Shown piece by piece: positions 1 through 10,430 of a stretch of 51,161 nucleotides of DNA. Source of the DNA: Mesostigma viride. Lineage: Eukaryota; Streptophyta; Mesostigmatophyceae; Mesostigmatales; Mesostigmataceae. Both the position numbers and the translations under genes were made by a program. Where the stretch lies: positions 1-51,161 of the forward strand of contig RPFO01000507.1 of the NCBI GenBank assembly GCA_009746045.1, given 5' to 3'. Positions within the stretch are counted from its first letter, which is position 1, and each line of letters starts with the position of its first letter. Below the pieces are notes generated by a model. It was not told where the DNA came from and did no database searches. It saw only the letters and a program-made list of their open reading frames with translations.

Positions 1-29
1 CAGCAAATATCGCTGTTTTTCAGCTCGAT

Positions 30-1498
30 ATGGCGGAATACGACTCATCCCAGCAATCACAAGCGTCCGCGGCCCTGCACCAACTCGCTGATGAAGCCAT
101 GGCGTCATTGGAAACACCCTTGCACGCTATGCCGGACGCCACTGTCAGCATCCAGCCGCTCCACTCCACCGCTCCGCCGAACAGCGACCCTGCCATGGAT
201 ACCCGCGAGGAGGCCTTTTCTGCCGAGGAAGCTGCCGCATTTTTACCTGGCAAATGGCCAGGCCTTAACGCCATCATGCGCCTGTCCCGAGCTGCCGCCC
301 TCACCATCCTGCACCTGGCTGCCGAGAAAAAGTGCGAGATCCGGGACTGCAACCAACAGGTTACCCACCTGTCGGACTTTCTCCACGACGACCCCGACGA
401 CACTGACCTCTGCCTCGCAGTCTGGTGGACGTGCTCCCGTCTTTCCGACAGCGCCCTTGAGCGCTTTGTCATGGCCTCTCTGGACCTGGGAGCCGACCCC
501 ACTGTTGCGGCCGCCATCAACATCACCGCCAAGCAAGTCGCCAATACCTGCTTCGATCGCCTCCCCCCCTCCTCAACGCTGCCCTCAACCCTGTCCACAA
601 CCACCTCGCCACCCACCACGCCCATTCCTCACACGCCGACACCTCCATCCACTCCGCCATCACCCACATTGCAGCAGGGCTGCAGCAGCAGCAGCAGCTC
701 CTCCACCAGCTCCAGCAACAACTTGCCGCCTCCATAACTCCTGCCAAGACCACCTATGCCGCCACGCTTCAGAACCCTACGGAGCTCATCAACGAAATCA
801 AAACAGCCGTCAAGGCCAGCACAAGGGATGCTATGCACGAACCCATTCGCTCATGCAGTATTGTGGTACGTGGCGTCCCCTCGAACGTCAACGATGCACG
901 CCTGGGCACCTACCTCCGGGGCGACCCCTTCCTGGGGAAGCTCGGCGTGGCCCAAAGCGTCGTCATCAAAACGGCACGACGGCTCGGCGGCCCCACCGCC
1001 CCTGTCTTGGTGGAATTCCACCGCAAGGAGGACAAACTGCAGGTGCAGAAGGCCCGCCGGAACCTCCACGATACCCAACTGAGCATCGACGATTACTATA
1101 CCCCGGAGCAGCTTGAGGCCCGGGCTGCCGCTTTGAACCGGCCGGAGGTCCACGAGGCTCGGGCAGCCAAGCAGGCCAACCCGCAACTACGGTGCAGCAT
1201 CTATGCCCGCCTCTTTAATGGCGTCTTCATCGTCCGCATTAACGGCCAGGACCTTCCTCCAATGACGGCGACCCCCATGGATACCGCCGTGCCAGCGCCC
1301 CAGCCCCCTGCTCGGCCCCCGCCGTCACCGCCATCGCCACCGGCATCGACGGTCACCTGCTCCCCAGCACGTGTGGGGATCCGCCGGGGCAACTTCAGCT
1401 CAGGTATGGCTGCCAGGCTTGGCCGTCCCCCTAATAAATTCGTTCGCTTTGCACCTGAGCCGGAGCCCGCGCTGCGAACCCTTCTCTCCTATCAATGA
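30..1498 (+). pseudogene. LINE ORF1 protein, one frameshift
   Basis: The first part is read in one frame from the ATG at 30. After a run of seven C near 566-575 the reading continues in another frame to the stop at 1496-1498. The second frame gives a Gln-rich stretch (about 675-730) and then a conserved-looking block starting near 840 (SCSIVVRGVP...) that resembles an RRM-like nucleic-acid-binding fold, followed by a proline-rich tail. ORF1 proteins of LINEs bind the element RNA to form the transposition particle; that role is inferred. The last codons overlap the ORF2 start in an ATGA arrangement. The C-run position of the break suggests a homopolymer indel, real or technical. Confidence 0.7.
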
Positions 1499-4400
1499 CG
1501 ACGCTCGCGGCCCCGCGGCTCCGCGGCTCTAGCAGTGGGATCTGCCTAACTCCCCTTCCCGCCCCTTTGCCTTCGCAGCCCTCGGGCTGTCGGAGAGAGA
1601 GCAACGGGTCGGCAGTGAGCCAGGTTCGCCCCGCCTCGCGCGGCCGCCTCCGAAACCTCCTCAGACTGCACGCATTTCTTATGCGTGCAGACGCAGACTC
1701 ATTCTACCTGGCCACCCGAGCCAACCGTCGGCGTCGCCTCGACGCGTTGGCAGGAAGAATCGAAACGGTGATTGAAAGCATAAGTCCCCAACCCGCCCCC
1801 CCTACCCCACCACCTCCACCCCCACCCCCATCACCACCCTGCTCCATCTCCGCCCCCACCCCCGCCTGCACCCCCCTTTTCGGTCAACGCGCGCCCTTGG
1901 TCATCGCCACCTTCAACGCCCGCACGCTCCAGCCCGACGCTGACCGCTGTCACTGCCTGCGCAGTGACGACTGTCAGTGCCATCGAGTCTCCAATCTTAT
2001 TGGTTTCTGCATCGACAATAATATCGCCATCCTGGGAATCCAAGAACACAGGCGCACTGCATCGGCCCGCGGATCAACTGCCCTTGTTGCTGACGACATC
2101 GACGGCTGGCGGTTCTACTACGGAGGCGGCGACGGCACCGGGAACGGGGCGTCGGTCTCCTCTGCTCCCCGCTCGCCGTACGCCACATGGGCGAACCCCA
2201 GCTGGTCAACGCTCGGCTTCGTGGCCACTTTTCATTCGATGGAGGGCCACTCGACCTACGCCCTGACGGTGGGCGTTGGTTACGCACCCCACTCCGGCCA
2301 CCCAGAACAAGACCGCAAGGACTTCTTTGCAGCGCTGGAGAACCTGGCGAACGGCATCCCTGGTCGCAACTACCTCGCTCTGCTGCTGCTGGACGCCAAC
2401 GCCACGCTACCACCGGGTACTGGCGGATGTCAGCACGCCCCCAACGGTACGGTCTCCAATGCCAACACTGAACTTTTTGCTGATTTGCTTACGACATGCG
2501 ATTTGGTCACTGCCAACACCCGCTTTCCACATAGTCCAGATGCTTTGGTCACACACACCTCGCCAACTGGCACTGAACGCTGCATTGACTATGTTGTAAT
2601 GCGCAAGCGTCATCAAGGATCTGTACTAGCTGCTCGCTCGCATGTGATCCCCCTGGTGCGCTCCGATCATCGCATCGTCACCGCCCGCATCCGCCTGCGA
2701 TTCCCCTCGCCCTTTCGTAAGCACGTGGCACCACCTGATTTGCGCACACTTCAGTTGCTTGAGAAATCTGACGACGCTCTGGAGGACTTCCCTGAAAAAC
2801 GCGCCCACAAGCGCGCGGCAGAGGCGTTCGTCGACGCGCTGGACATCCCGGCCAGCCACGCCCAGCTGTTCGCTGCCGGCCCGGCATCGGCCCTTCGGCA
2901 CCTCGCTGACAAGCTGCCCGCGGCCGGGGCCCTGCTGCCCCCCCGCCGCCCGCCCCGCTTCACCAGCCTGCACCGGCTCCCCGCCGTCATCCAGGCCCGG
3001 CAAGCCCTGCGCGACAACAGCGACCCCGCCCGCTACGCCCGCCTCAAAGCCGATTACCACTCGGCCATCCGGCAGGCGACCAAGCAGCAGGAGGACCTTC
3101 ATGTTCGCGAGTACTTAGCCCACCTCAAGGACCAGCACGGCAAGTACGCCTGGACCCGCCTGCGTCACGCCCAACGGCCCGCCGGCGCCGCGGACGCTCT
3201 CTTGCTCACCGCAGCTGCAGCTCGACCAGTGGTATTCCTCCCAGTCCCGGCTGCTCGGCGCCCCCCCGCCGCCTCCGCCGCTTGGCCCTCTGGCGGCTGC
3301 ACGCCTGGCAGTAGCGCCTGCGGACGTCCCTGCGCCGCCCACGCCGCCCGCCGCTGAGCAGGACTACACGTACCCAGCCCTGACGGAACCCCTGGCCGAC
3401 CCCAACCAGCTCCCGCCGTTCACCGAGCTCGAGCTGAGCACCGCCGCCAAGCAACTCCGCTTCTATATGCCGCCGTTGGACCTGACCAGCTCCCAGCCCC
3501 GGTGATTAAGCTGACGGCGCTCACGGGGTTCCTGCTTGACGTCTGCAACCGGATCCTGCTTGCCGACGCGCCGCCGATTCCTGAGTGGCAGCACAGCTAC
3601 CGTATTATGCTGTACAAAAACAAAGGTTCCCCTGACGACCCCGCCAACTACAGAGGAGTGTGCATCCAGAGCGCCGCACTCAAGTTGTTCATGCGCATGA
3701 TCCTCAACCGCCTTCGTTCTGCTCTCGACTGTCACCTTGGGGAAAGTCAAATGGGCTTCCGTCCTGGGCGCAACACCGTCATGGCCATCTTCGTCGCGCG
3801 TCGCCTCTTCGAGGAAATCGCTCTCCTGCAACCTGGTGAGTTTCCCGCCATCCTGATCTTCGTCGACTTCATCAAGGCTTTTGATTCTGTCCTCTGGGAC
3901 GCTCTATGGGCTGTACTTGCTCGCGCTCGCGCGTCCCCACTCCCCTGATTACCGTCATCCGCACGCTGTATGAGGGGTCGACCACTTCGGTGCGCACTCA
4001 ACACGGCATTACCCCGCCATGCCCACTGCAGACCGGCGTCTGGCAGGGTTGCGTCCTGTCGCCGTACCTGTTTATTATTGTAGTGGATTATGTTATGCGC
4101 CAGGCACGTGCTCGCTTTGCTAGCATTGCAGGCCGTGCCCCTGGCCTAGCGATCACGAACGAGCTTGGGGAAGGGGGGCCGACTAACAAGCCGAATTTAC
4201 TAGCTGACCTAATTTATGCCGACGACATCACGCTCATCGAGAAGCCGGAGTCTGCCCAACTTTGGCTGGACTGCCTGGCGCTCGAGGCTCGGGCGGTTGG
4301 TCTAGAAATCAGCCCCAAAACGGAGGCCCTGGCCCTCGCCCCTCGGCATGGCAGGGCCCCCACCCACACTCCGCCTCTTAGACGATGCCGAGGTCAACTA

Positions 4401-5121
4401 CCCTCCTTCAGGCCGCTTCAAGCTGCTCGGCAGTTGGCTTCCCGACTGCGAGGACGACATGACGACACGGACCGGCATGGCGTGGGCGCACCTCCATGAC
4501 CACCGCCGCTGGTGGAGCAACCCCGCCCTACCCCGGATCGTCAAGCGTGACCTCTTCAAGGTCGTCATTCTGACGATCCTGACCTACGGCGCCGAGACGT
4601 GGGCACCGACGCAGGAGCTGGAGCAACGGCTCGACGGCGCCGTCACCAAGATGCTGCGCAAGGCCCTTAACATCCCCTTTGGTTTGCACATTAGTAATGA
4701 GGATTTGTACGCTGATTTGCCCTATGTTTCCCACATTATTAGGCACAGGCGCCTGGGCCTAGCCGGGCACCTGGCCCGCACAGATCAGGTAGATACCTCA
4801 GATAGACTAGCTGGCACCAAGCCCGCCCAGCCTGGGCGATATGTCCTCACCTGGCGTGCCCCCGGCCGCGCGCGGCAGGGCCGCCACCCGTGGACATTTC
4901 GTGATAGACTCGGCATGGACATGTGCTACACTAGACGTGACGGGCTCACACCCGGGCAGCCTCCTGGTTTGTCTGTAATATGGAGGCAGATGGTGCGCAA
5001 GGATAGATGGCAAGTAGTGATGAAGGAGACCACCCCCAAGCCTGTGGGGGCTCCGCGTGTGACCAAGTATGGCATTCATAGCGATTCGGGCCGCGGTGCC
5101 CCCATGCACCCCTGTAACTAG
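1495..5121 (+). pseudogene. LINE ORF2: APE endonuclease plus reverse transcriptase, several frameshifts
   Basis: The ATG at 1495 overlaps the ORF1 stop (ATGA). The endonuclease spans about 1890-2700: FNART at the start, QEHRR with the catalytic Glu near 2040, LLLDANATL near 2385 and the RSDH motif near 2660. The reverse transcriptase follows from about 3590: NYRGVCIQS, FVDFIKAFDSV (first catalytic Asp, about 3862), QGCVLSPYLF near 4045, and YADD near 4216. A thumb/C-terminal part has FKLLGSWL and YGAETW. The protein changes frame near 3190-3230, near 3490, near 3900-3950 and near 4340. The enzyme would nick target DNA and prime reverse transcription there. As read it is broken; proline/GC-rich homopolymers surround several breaks. 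Confidence 0.85.
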
Positions 5122-5213
5122 GACCTAGATAGCTTATACCATCCATTCCATCCCATGTTCCCCTCCCACTGAGGACTTATGCTCACGTGACGCAGTCACG
5201 TGTCTATTAATTA

Positions 5214-5575
5214 ATTAATGGAGGCAGATGGTGCGCAAGGATAGATGGCAAGTAGTGATGAAGGAGACCACCCCCAAGCCTGTGGGGGCTCCGCGTGTGA
5301 CCAAGTATGGCATTCATAGCGATTCGAGCCGCGGTGCCCACACCCCTGTAACTAGGACCTAGATAGCTTATACCATCCATTCCATCCCATCCCATCCATT
5401 CCATCCCATCCCATCCATTCCATTCCATCCCATGTTCCCCTCCCACTGAGGACTTATGCTCACGTGACGCAGTCACGTGTCTATGAATTAATTAATTAAT
5501 CCATTCCATCCCATGTTCCCCTCCCACTGAAGACTTATGCTTACGCAGTCACGTGTCTATTAATTAGTGGATGGA
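5214..5575 (+). repeat. Tandem extra copies of the LINE 3' tail
   Basis: The last 240 bases of the LINE (from about 4978, GGAGGCAGATGGTGCGCAAG onward) recur almost identically from about 5219 to 5485, with more CCATTCCATCCC repeats. A third, shorter tail (CCATTCC...CACGTGTCTATTAATTAG) follows at about 5499-5567. Each unit ends in a TTAATTAATTAAT-like tract. This looks like serial insertion of 5'-truncated LINE copies into the tail of an earlier copy. Confidence 0.75.
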
Positions 5576-5857
5576 TGGATAGATGGTGCCCGCGTTCCTA
5601 CTGGTCTATTCTATCTATTCTAAGTAGATTTTTCCATATTCATACTACTATTGTGTTATAACATGGCAGAAGGACTTTGGGACACGAAATGCGGTGACGG
5701 AATGCAATATACGAGAATGCTCATAACTTTTGACTCCGGCCGTGAAATTTCATCGGGGTGGTTGCATTAGACTCGTCTTTTGAAGATGAACACGCTGATA
5801 TATATTTCCGCAGCTATCGCTCAATGTTTCCGAAGATACCGGCATCCGGCCCTGCCC

Positions 5858-6378
5858 AGCAAATATTGTTCTTTTTCAGCTCGATATGGCGGAATACGAC
5901 TCATCCCAACAATCACAAGCATCCGTGGCCCTGCACCAACTCGCTGATGAAGCCATGGCTTCATCGGAAACCCCCCTGCACGCAATGCCGGACGCCACTG
6001 TCAACATCCAGCCGCTCCACTCCACCGCTCCGCCGAACAGCGACCCTGCCATGGATACCCGTGAGGAGCCTTTTCTGCCGCCGCCGCAAGCTGCCGAGTT
6101 TTTACCTGGCAAATGGCCAGGCCATCATGCGCCTGTCCCGAGCTGCCACCCTCACCATCCTGCGATTGGCTGCCGAGAAAAAGTGCGAGATCCCGGACTG
6201 CAACCAACGGGTTACCCACCTGTCAGACTTTCTCCACGACAACCCCGACGACACCAACCTCTGCCTCGCAGTCTGGTGGACGTGCTCCCGTCTTTCCGAC
6301 AGCGCCCTTGAGCGCTTTGTCATGCCCTCTCTGGACCTGGGAGCCGACCCACTGTTGTTGCCGCCATCGATATCACGG
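5858..6378 (+). mobile_element. 5' fragment of a second LINE copy
   Basis: From CAGCAAATATTG onward this matches the window start and ORF1 of the first LINE with scattered substitutions and small indels (for example a short deletion near 6120). The ATG equivalent is at 5886. Similarity stops abruptly at about 6378, inside ORF1, next to unrelated sequence. A LINE copy that keeps its 5' end but lacks its 3' end is opposite to normal 5' truncation, so a later rearrangement or insertion cut it. The upstream stretch 5640-5857 may be its 5' leader, which lies outside the window for the first copy. Confidence 0.8.
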
Positions 6379-7063
6379 TTAGCGTATTGGGGCACCAATT
6401 TGCTAGTTGGATGCAGGTTGAGGAGACCTTTCCAACGCCGTGTCGACCCGGCCTAGAACAGACAAGGGACTACAAAGATATCAGGTCCCGCAGTACTGCC
6501 GACCGGTGGGCGGTGGCGGTGCATGCTCTCTCAGGGCACAGTGGACAGGACACGTGGCAGGCAGGGCCTGCACAGGCTTAGCCCTGAACCATCACGTGAC
6601 TGGGACACAGTGTACTGAGGACGCAACGGTCCTGTGGCTAGTAGAAGCCAGTAGCCAGCCAGCAGGTCTGCAAGGATGTAACTCCATGCAGAACTGTGGC
6701 AGGTCCTGTGCTAACCTAGACACAGGATAGCCAGAGATTCCTGTGTGCTGCCTGCAACGAGGATGCAAGGCAGCGATACGAGGCTCTGGCAAAGTAGCGT
6801 TGCACAGCGTTGCTCATGACCGAGGAACAAGGATGGAACGAAGTTGCATATAGCTCGAGGCCCAACGAGGCAATGAGCGTCTTCACACACGAACCTTGGT
6901 CGTCACGACGAGTGGCGAGCCTATCGAGGGTCGTAGGCCTGGTGTGAGGATAAAGGTTGCTAGCCAGCAGCCTAGGGTCATTCCAGCCAGCAAGACCAGG
7001 AGCTCACAAGCTCTGCTGACGAGTTGCTGTGCAAATCGTACTATTGCTTCCTAGCGAGTTTTC
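6379..7063. other. Unassigned non-coding stretch before the split ORF
   Basis: No convincing reading frame. The sequence lies directly upstream of the ORF starting at 7064 and may be its leader, or the terminal repeat of an unknown element. No partner repeat is visible in the window. Confidence 0.4.
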
Positions 7064-7331
7064 ATGTCTGGCTCATCGTCAAGCAGCAACGGTGCTGGTG
7101 AGGCGAGTGAGCAGCGTGAGTCGCAAGCTTTTTACCCATACCGCAGCCAAGCGAATGCCCCGACGTTCGTGCAAGCTGCCTTTGTTGCAAGGCACTTGGC
7201 AGAAGAGGGGTGGGTGGCGGTTTGTGGGGGAGGCAACAGGCCAGCGGCGGCGGACCCAATGGTACAGCGGGCTCGCGTCGTGATATCCCCAGGCGAGGCA
7301 GGGCGCGTGGCGGTAGAGGAGCTGGTGCGTA

Positions 7332-7676
7332 AGTTGAGTAACTCTAGAGCCCTAGGATCTGGCTCTAAGTTCCCCATGTCCGTCCGCACGCCTTCCGCTA
7401 GCGTCCGCTAAGCCGCCGGCTATAATCCGGCGGTCCGATGCGGTCGACCGGTCTAAGGGCGGCGCCTAGGGCCGGCGCCACCTAGGCCCCAGTCCGGGGC
7501 CTTATCCGGGTCGGTACGGACAGCTAGCTTGTCCCACGGTTACGGCTAACCGGATAGGGTTTGCTGGCTAAGACATAAACCAGTGGTGGGCCAGCTCCGA
7601 CAGCAGTTCTCTGTGTTCACCTTATCCCAAGCTCAACGTGACCGACCGCCATAGCTGAGCCGGTCGGGCTTTAACT
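7332..7676 (+). repeat. 5' LTR of Copia-type element 1
   Basis: 345 bases, AGTTGAGTAAC...GGGCTTTAACT. It contains a GC-rich centre (GGGCGGCGCCTAGGGCCGGC region) and the motif TATAATCC near 7420, a possible core promoter. Exact boundaries come from comparison with the copy at 13139 and from the flanking GCGTA duplication. Confidence 0.92.
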
Positions 7677-7695
7677 TGTATTCATAAAAATCCCG

Positions 7696-9672
7696 ATGGC
7701 TTCCGGTACACGGAGCCGCACGGGCGAACACACAGATACGCCAAGTGGCGAGGCCGCAGGGTCCGTCCTGCCACGCTTTAGTGCGGACGAGGCCACGAGG
7801 TTGATGCAAACCCTCGTGGCGCAACCGGAACTGGCCAAGCAGTTCAAGCATCTCATGCTGGCTGCTGACGATGCACTAAATCGCGGCCCTCTCAAGCAAA
7901 CGGAGGTGCCCGCAGATCTACCGGCCGACTATACGGCGGACGACGCAGCAGATTTTCTAGCTGCTCTCAAGCGTCTGCGCGATGGACGCGCAGACAAAGA
8001 TTCGGAGCTGATTGGCAAGTTCCGTGCAGTATTCTGCAGTACAACAAAGCACCCAAACATTGCCAATCTAGTTCGCATTGCGGACGACAACAAACAAACC
8101 TGGGAAGTTTTTTACAACGGTCTAGATGCCCACTTGTCGCGGTCTAAGGAAGAGGCCGACGAGCAAGCCTTCAACGACTTCGAGGGCTATGCAGTTAATA
8201 AGGCAAATTTGCCCGGGGCTGCACGTGATTTCCAGGTCTTCGTGCACAAGCACAAGCTGCTAGATACTCTCAAGCCCATTTTCCTGTGCAATCGATTTCT
8301 CAAGAAATGCGACCTGTCGTCGGATGTGCATCTGACCATAGCGACGGAACTCAAAAAGAAGAGTGCCGTCAGTTTCGACGAGGGCATGCTGTATTTGATT
8401 TCATGCTTCAAGAGTGCGCAGTCCAAGCCGGCTGCCTCGGCTGCTCTGCCATCCCTGCGCAAGGTGGATGCCGGCGCGTCTTCTTCTTCAGGCGCAGAGG
8501 CTCCCATTACGCGGTCGGAGCTTACGGCCATCCTGAAAAAGGTCGTCGGCCACGGCAACAACGGGGGCCAGCGAGGGCGCAAGCGCGGGCATGGTGGCGA
8601 CGCCAAGCAGGGTGATAATCCCCCGGCCAAGCGGCAGCAGGGGGCGTCTACTGACCGCAAGCAACGCTGTGAGCGCTGCTTCGGACGTCGCCATGTCCGG
8701 GATGACTGCCGAGTTCGCCCGGACCTGGAGCTCGAGGACAACCTTTGCCGCAAGTGCCACGACGTTCTGCGTGGTCACAGCGTGGAGGCGTGCAAGGCCA
8801 AGCGCATCGTCGTCCACGGCACACGCGAGGAGTGGGCAGAGCGACGGGCAGCACGAAAGTCAGGTGAGAGCACGCTCGATACCCCTTCTTTTGCTCAATG
8901 CGTCACGCTGAACCGGGCCGTCGTAGAGCCTGACGTCGTTCCTAAAAGCAACGTGACTGCATCCTCTGTCTCATTCCGTGATGTGCTCACGCAATCCGTT
9001 GATGCTGCTCTGGCTCTGTCGCGCCAGGATCACGTGCTTCCTGAGCACGGGTCTACAATGCGTGACCTAAGCAATGTGGTGTCTTCTAGGTCGGGTGTGT
9101 ACAACGCCGAGCGACCAAGCACTACTGCAGCACCCCAGCTAGATACTGGGGCGGTTGGGCCTATGAGGAATGTTGTGACAGTGCAAGAGAATGCTGGGCG
9201 GGCAGATGTTCTCGGTACACACCACCCTAGTGTGGATCTTCACATTGGCAAGGTGCTCACACGGGCGGCCTTTCGTGCAGCCTCTGAAGCTGCCCAGTTA
9301 GCCAATGTCACTACCCCAGTAGTCACCCCACCTGTTGAGAATCCTGACAATGCCACTGCACCTCAGGCTGTCACCCTGAAACTGTTAGCATACCAGATGC
9401 ACCGTGCATACGGGCATGAGGCCCAAGCCGAGGTAGAGGGGGCACACATGTTGGGGGCACCTTTATACAACGAGCTGAAGAATGTGCGTGCTCAGTGTCC
9501 TGCCTGCATCAAGATCAGGAAGAAGTCGCGTAGGCGGCATGCCAAGACTCCACCCTTGGAGCGAGGGTACCTTGTGGGGGATGTCATGCACATGGAAGGG
9601 GGGGACACCTATTTCATAGTCAAGGATAGGTTCAGCAAGGCCACCTACATTGAGCCGCTGCCCACATGTTGA
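7696..9672 (+). CDS. Gag with two CCHC zinc knuckles, running into the integrase N-terminus
   Basis: Starts at the ATG 19 bases after the LTR. Residues 1-300 form the Gag region without recognisable catalytic motifs. Two zinc knuckles follow at about residues 325-338 (C-x2-C-x4-H-x4-C) and 351-366 (C-x2-C-x6-H-x4-C), which would bind the element RNA. There is no protease signature between Gag and integrase, where Copia normally has it. From about residue 569 the HHCC zinc-binding module of the integrase appears (HRAYGH...CPAC), then PPLERGYLVGDV and the start of the catalytic core (VKDRFSKATYIEPLP). The frame ends at 9672 because of a one-base shift; the integrase continues in the overlapping frame from about 9660. 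Confidence 0.85.
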   Translation: MASGTRSRTGEHTDTPSGEAAGSVLPRFSADEATRLMQTLVAQPELAKQFKHLMLAADDALNRGPLKQTEVPADLPADYTADDAADFLAALKRLRDGRADKDSELIGKFRAVFCSTTKHPNIANLVRIADDNKQTWEVFYNGLDAHLSRSKEEADEQAFNDFEGYAVNKANLPGAARDFQVFVHKHKLLDTLKPIFLCNRFLKKCDLSSDVHLTIATELKKKSAVSFDEGMLYLISCFKSAQSKPAASAALPSLRKVDAGASSSSGAEAPITRSELTAILKKVVGHGNNGGQRGRKRGHGGDAKQGDNPPAKRQQGASTDRKQRCERCFGRRHVRDDCRVRPDLELEDNLCRKCHDVLRGHSVEACKAKRIVVHGTREEWAERRAARKSGESTLDTPSFAQCVTLNRAVVEPDVVPKSNVTASSVSFRDVLTQSVDAALALSRQDHVLPEHGSTMRDLSNVVSSRSGVYNAERPSTTAAPQLDTGAVGPMRNVVTVQENAGRADVLGTHHPSVDLHIGKVLTRAAFRAASEAAQLANVTTPVVTPPVENPDNATAPQAVTLKLLAYQMHRAYGHEAQAEVEGAHMLGAPLYNELKNVRAQCPACIKIRKKSRRRHAKTPPLERGYLVGDVMHMEGGDTYFIVKDRFSKATYIEPLPTC

Positions 9673-10430
9673 GGCTGACCTGCACAGGGCTATCAAGATC
9701 AGCCTGGCTTTCTTTCATCCCGTAGTGGAGCTCATGCTAGACCAGCAGTTCCGCTGTGTGCAAGGTTTGCCGGGGATGGAGGCCGTGGTCATCGTGGGGC
9801 GTGAGGATCACGGCAATATGGGCATGATAGATCGCACTGTAAGCTATGTCAAGACTGTGGCAGCCAAGCGACAGGATAACCCACATGGCAAATCCTACGC
9901 GGTCAAGACGGCGTGGTGCAAGGAGCTCATGCATGTGTGCAACCATAGGCACGTGCTTGATGTCAAGGGCTTTGGGCTAGTCACGCCTCGGGGGCTGTCA
10001 GCGGGCACCTACTCACCCGAGGTAGTAGAGGCATACCAACAGCATCTACAGGATACCGCCGCCAAGCTGCGGCTCAAGGATGCCACGCTGCCTGATTTGT
10101 CTAGCGCTTTTGAGGTCGGGCAGTTGGTCATGTTCCACAAGGAGAGCTCGCCCAGCGGCAAACGGGGCACCATGCAGGGGCCTGGGGCCATCACAAAGTT
10201 AGACTGGCCGCTGCGGGTCATAGACATAGAGTGGAATGATCGGGTGTATAGGGTACCATGGGCATCGGTGGCAGGCTATAAGCAAGGGGATAGCATGGAG
10301 AGTGAGCTGGCAGCCAACAGGGCACTGGGGTGGGTAGTGAAGGATAATGCGCCTGTCGTAGCATCTGAGGTGGTACCCCACGGGTCGCTCCCAGGGGCAG
10401 ACACAGCTACACCCCCCCCTCCCCTGGGCC
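9660..10430 (+). pseudogene. Integrase core and C-terminus of Copia-type element 1 (frame-shifted)
   Basis: Continuation of the integrase: HVEADLHRAIKISLAFF, then LMLDQQFRCVQG and VGREDHGNMGMIDRTV. By alignment with element 2 (VGREDHESQGIAERAV) the third catalytic residue, normally Glu, is Asp here. The remaining part carries an SH3-like C-terminal stretch (VGQLVMFHKESS...WPLRVIDIEWNDRVYRVPWASV). The frame breaks again in a run of eight C at about 10411-10419. Integrase would insert the element cDNA; the E to D change and the shifts suggest loss of function. Confidence 0.75.

Larger units (their letters stand above)
1..5213 (+). mobile_element. RTE-like non-LTR retrotransposon (LINE), 5' end outside or at window start
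   Basis: A LINE with two overlapping ORFs: ORF1 (30-1498) and ORF2 (1495-5121), followed by a 3' tail of short CCATTCCATCCCAT-type repeats and a TTAATTAA-rich end. ORF2 carries an APE-type endonuclease, a reverse transcriptase and a C-terminal segment with the LGS...YGAETW...RMLRKAL pattern seen in RTE-type elements. Family placement is from motif memory only. The same 5' sequence recurs at 5858 and the same 3' tail at about 5216 and, reversed, at about 27.1 kb, so this is a multicopy family. Several frameshifts make this copy inactive as read. Confidence 0.85.

Noticed and set aside
91-1116. 341-codon ORF overlapping LINE ORF1
   Set aside because: Low-complexity Pro/Arg frame; the ORF1 frames carry the conserved block and the ATGA link to ORF2.
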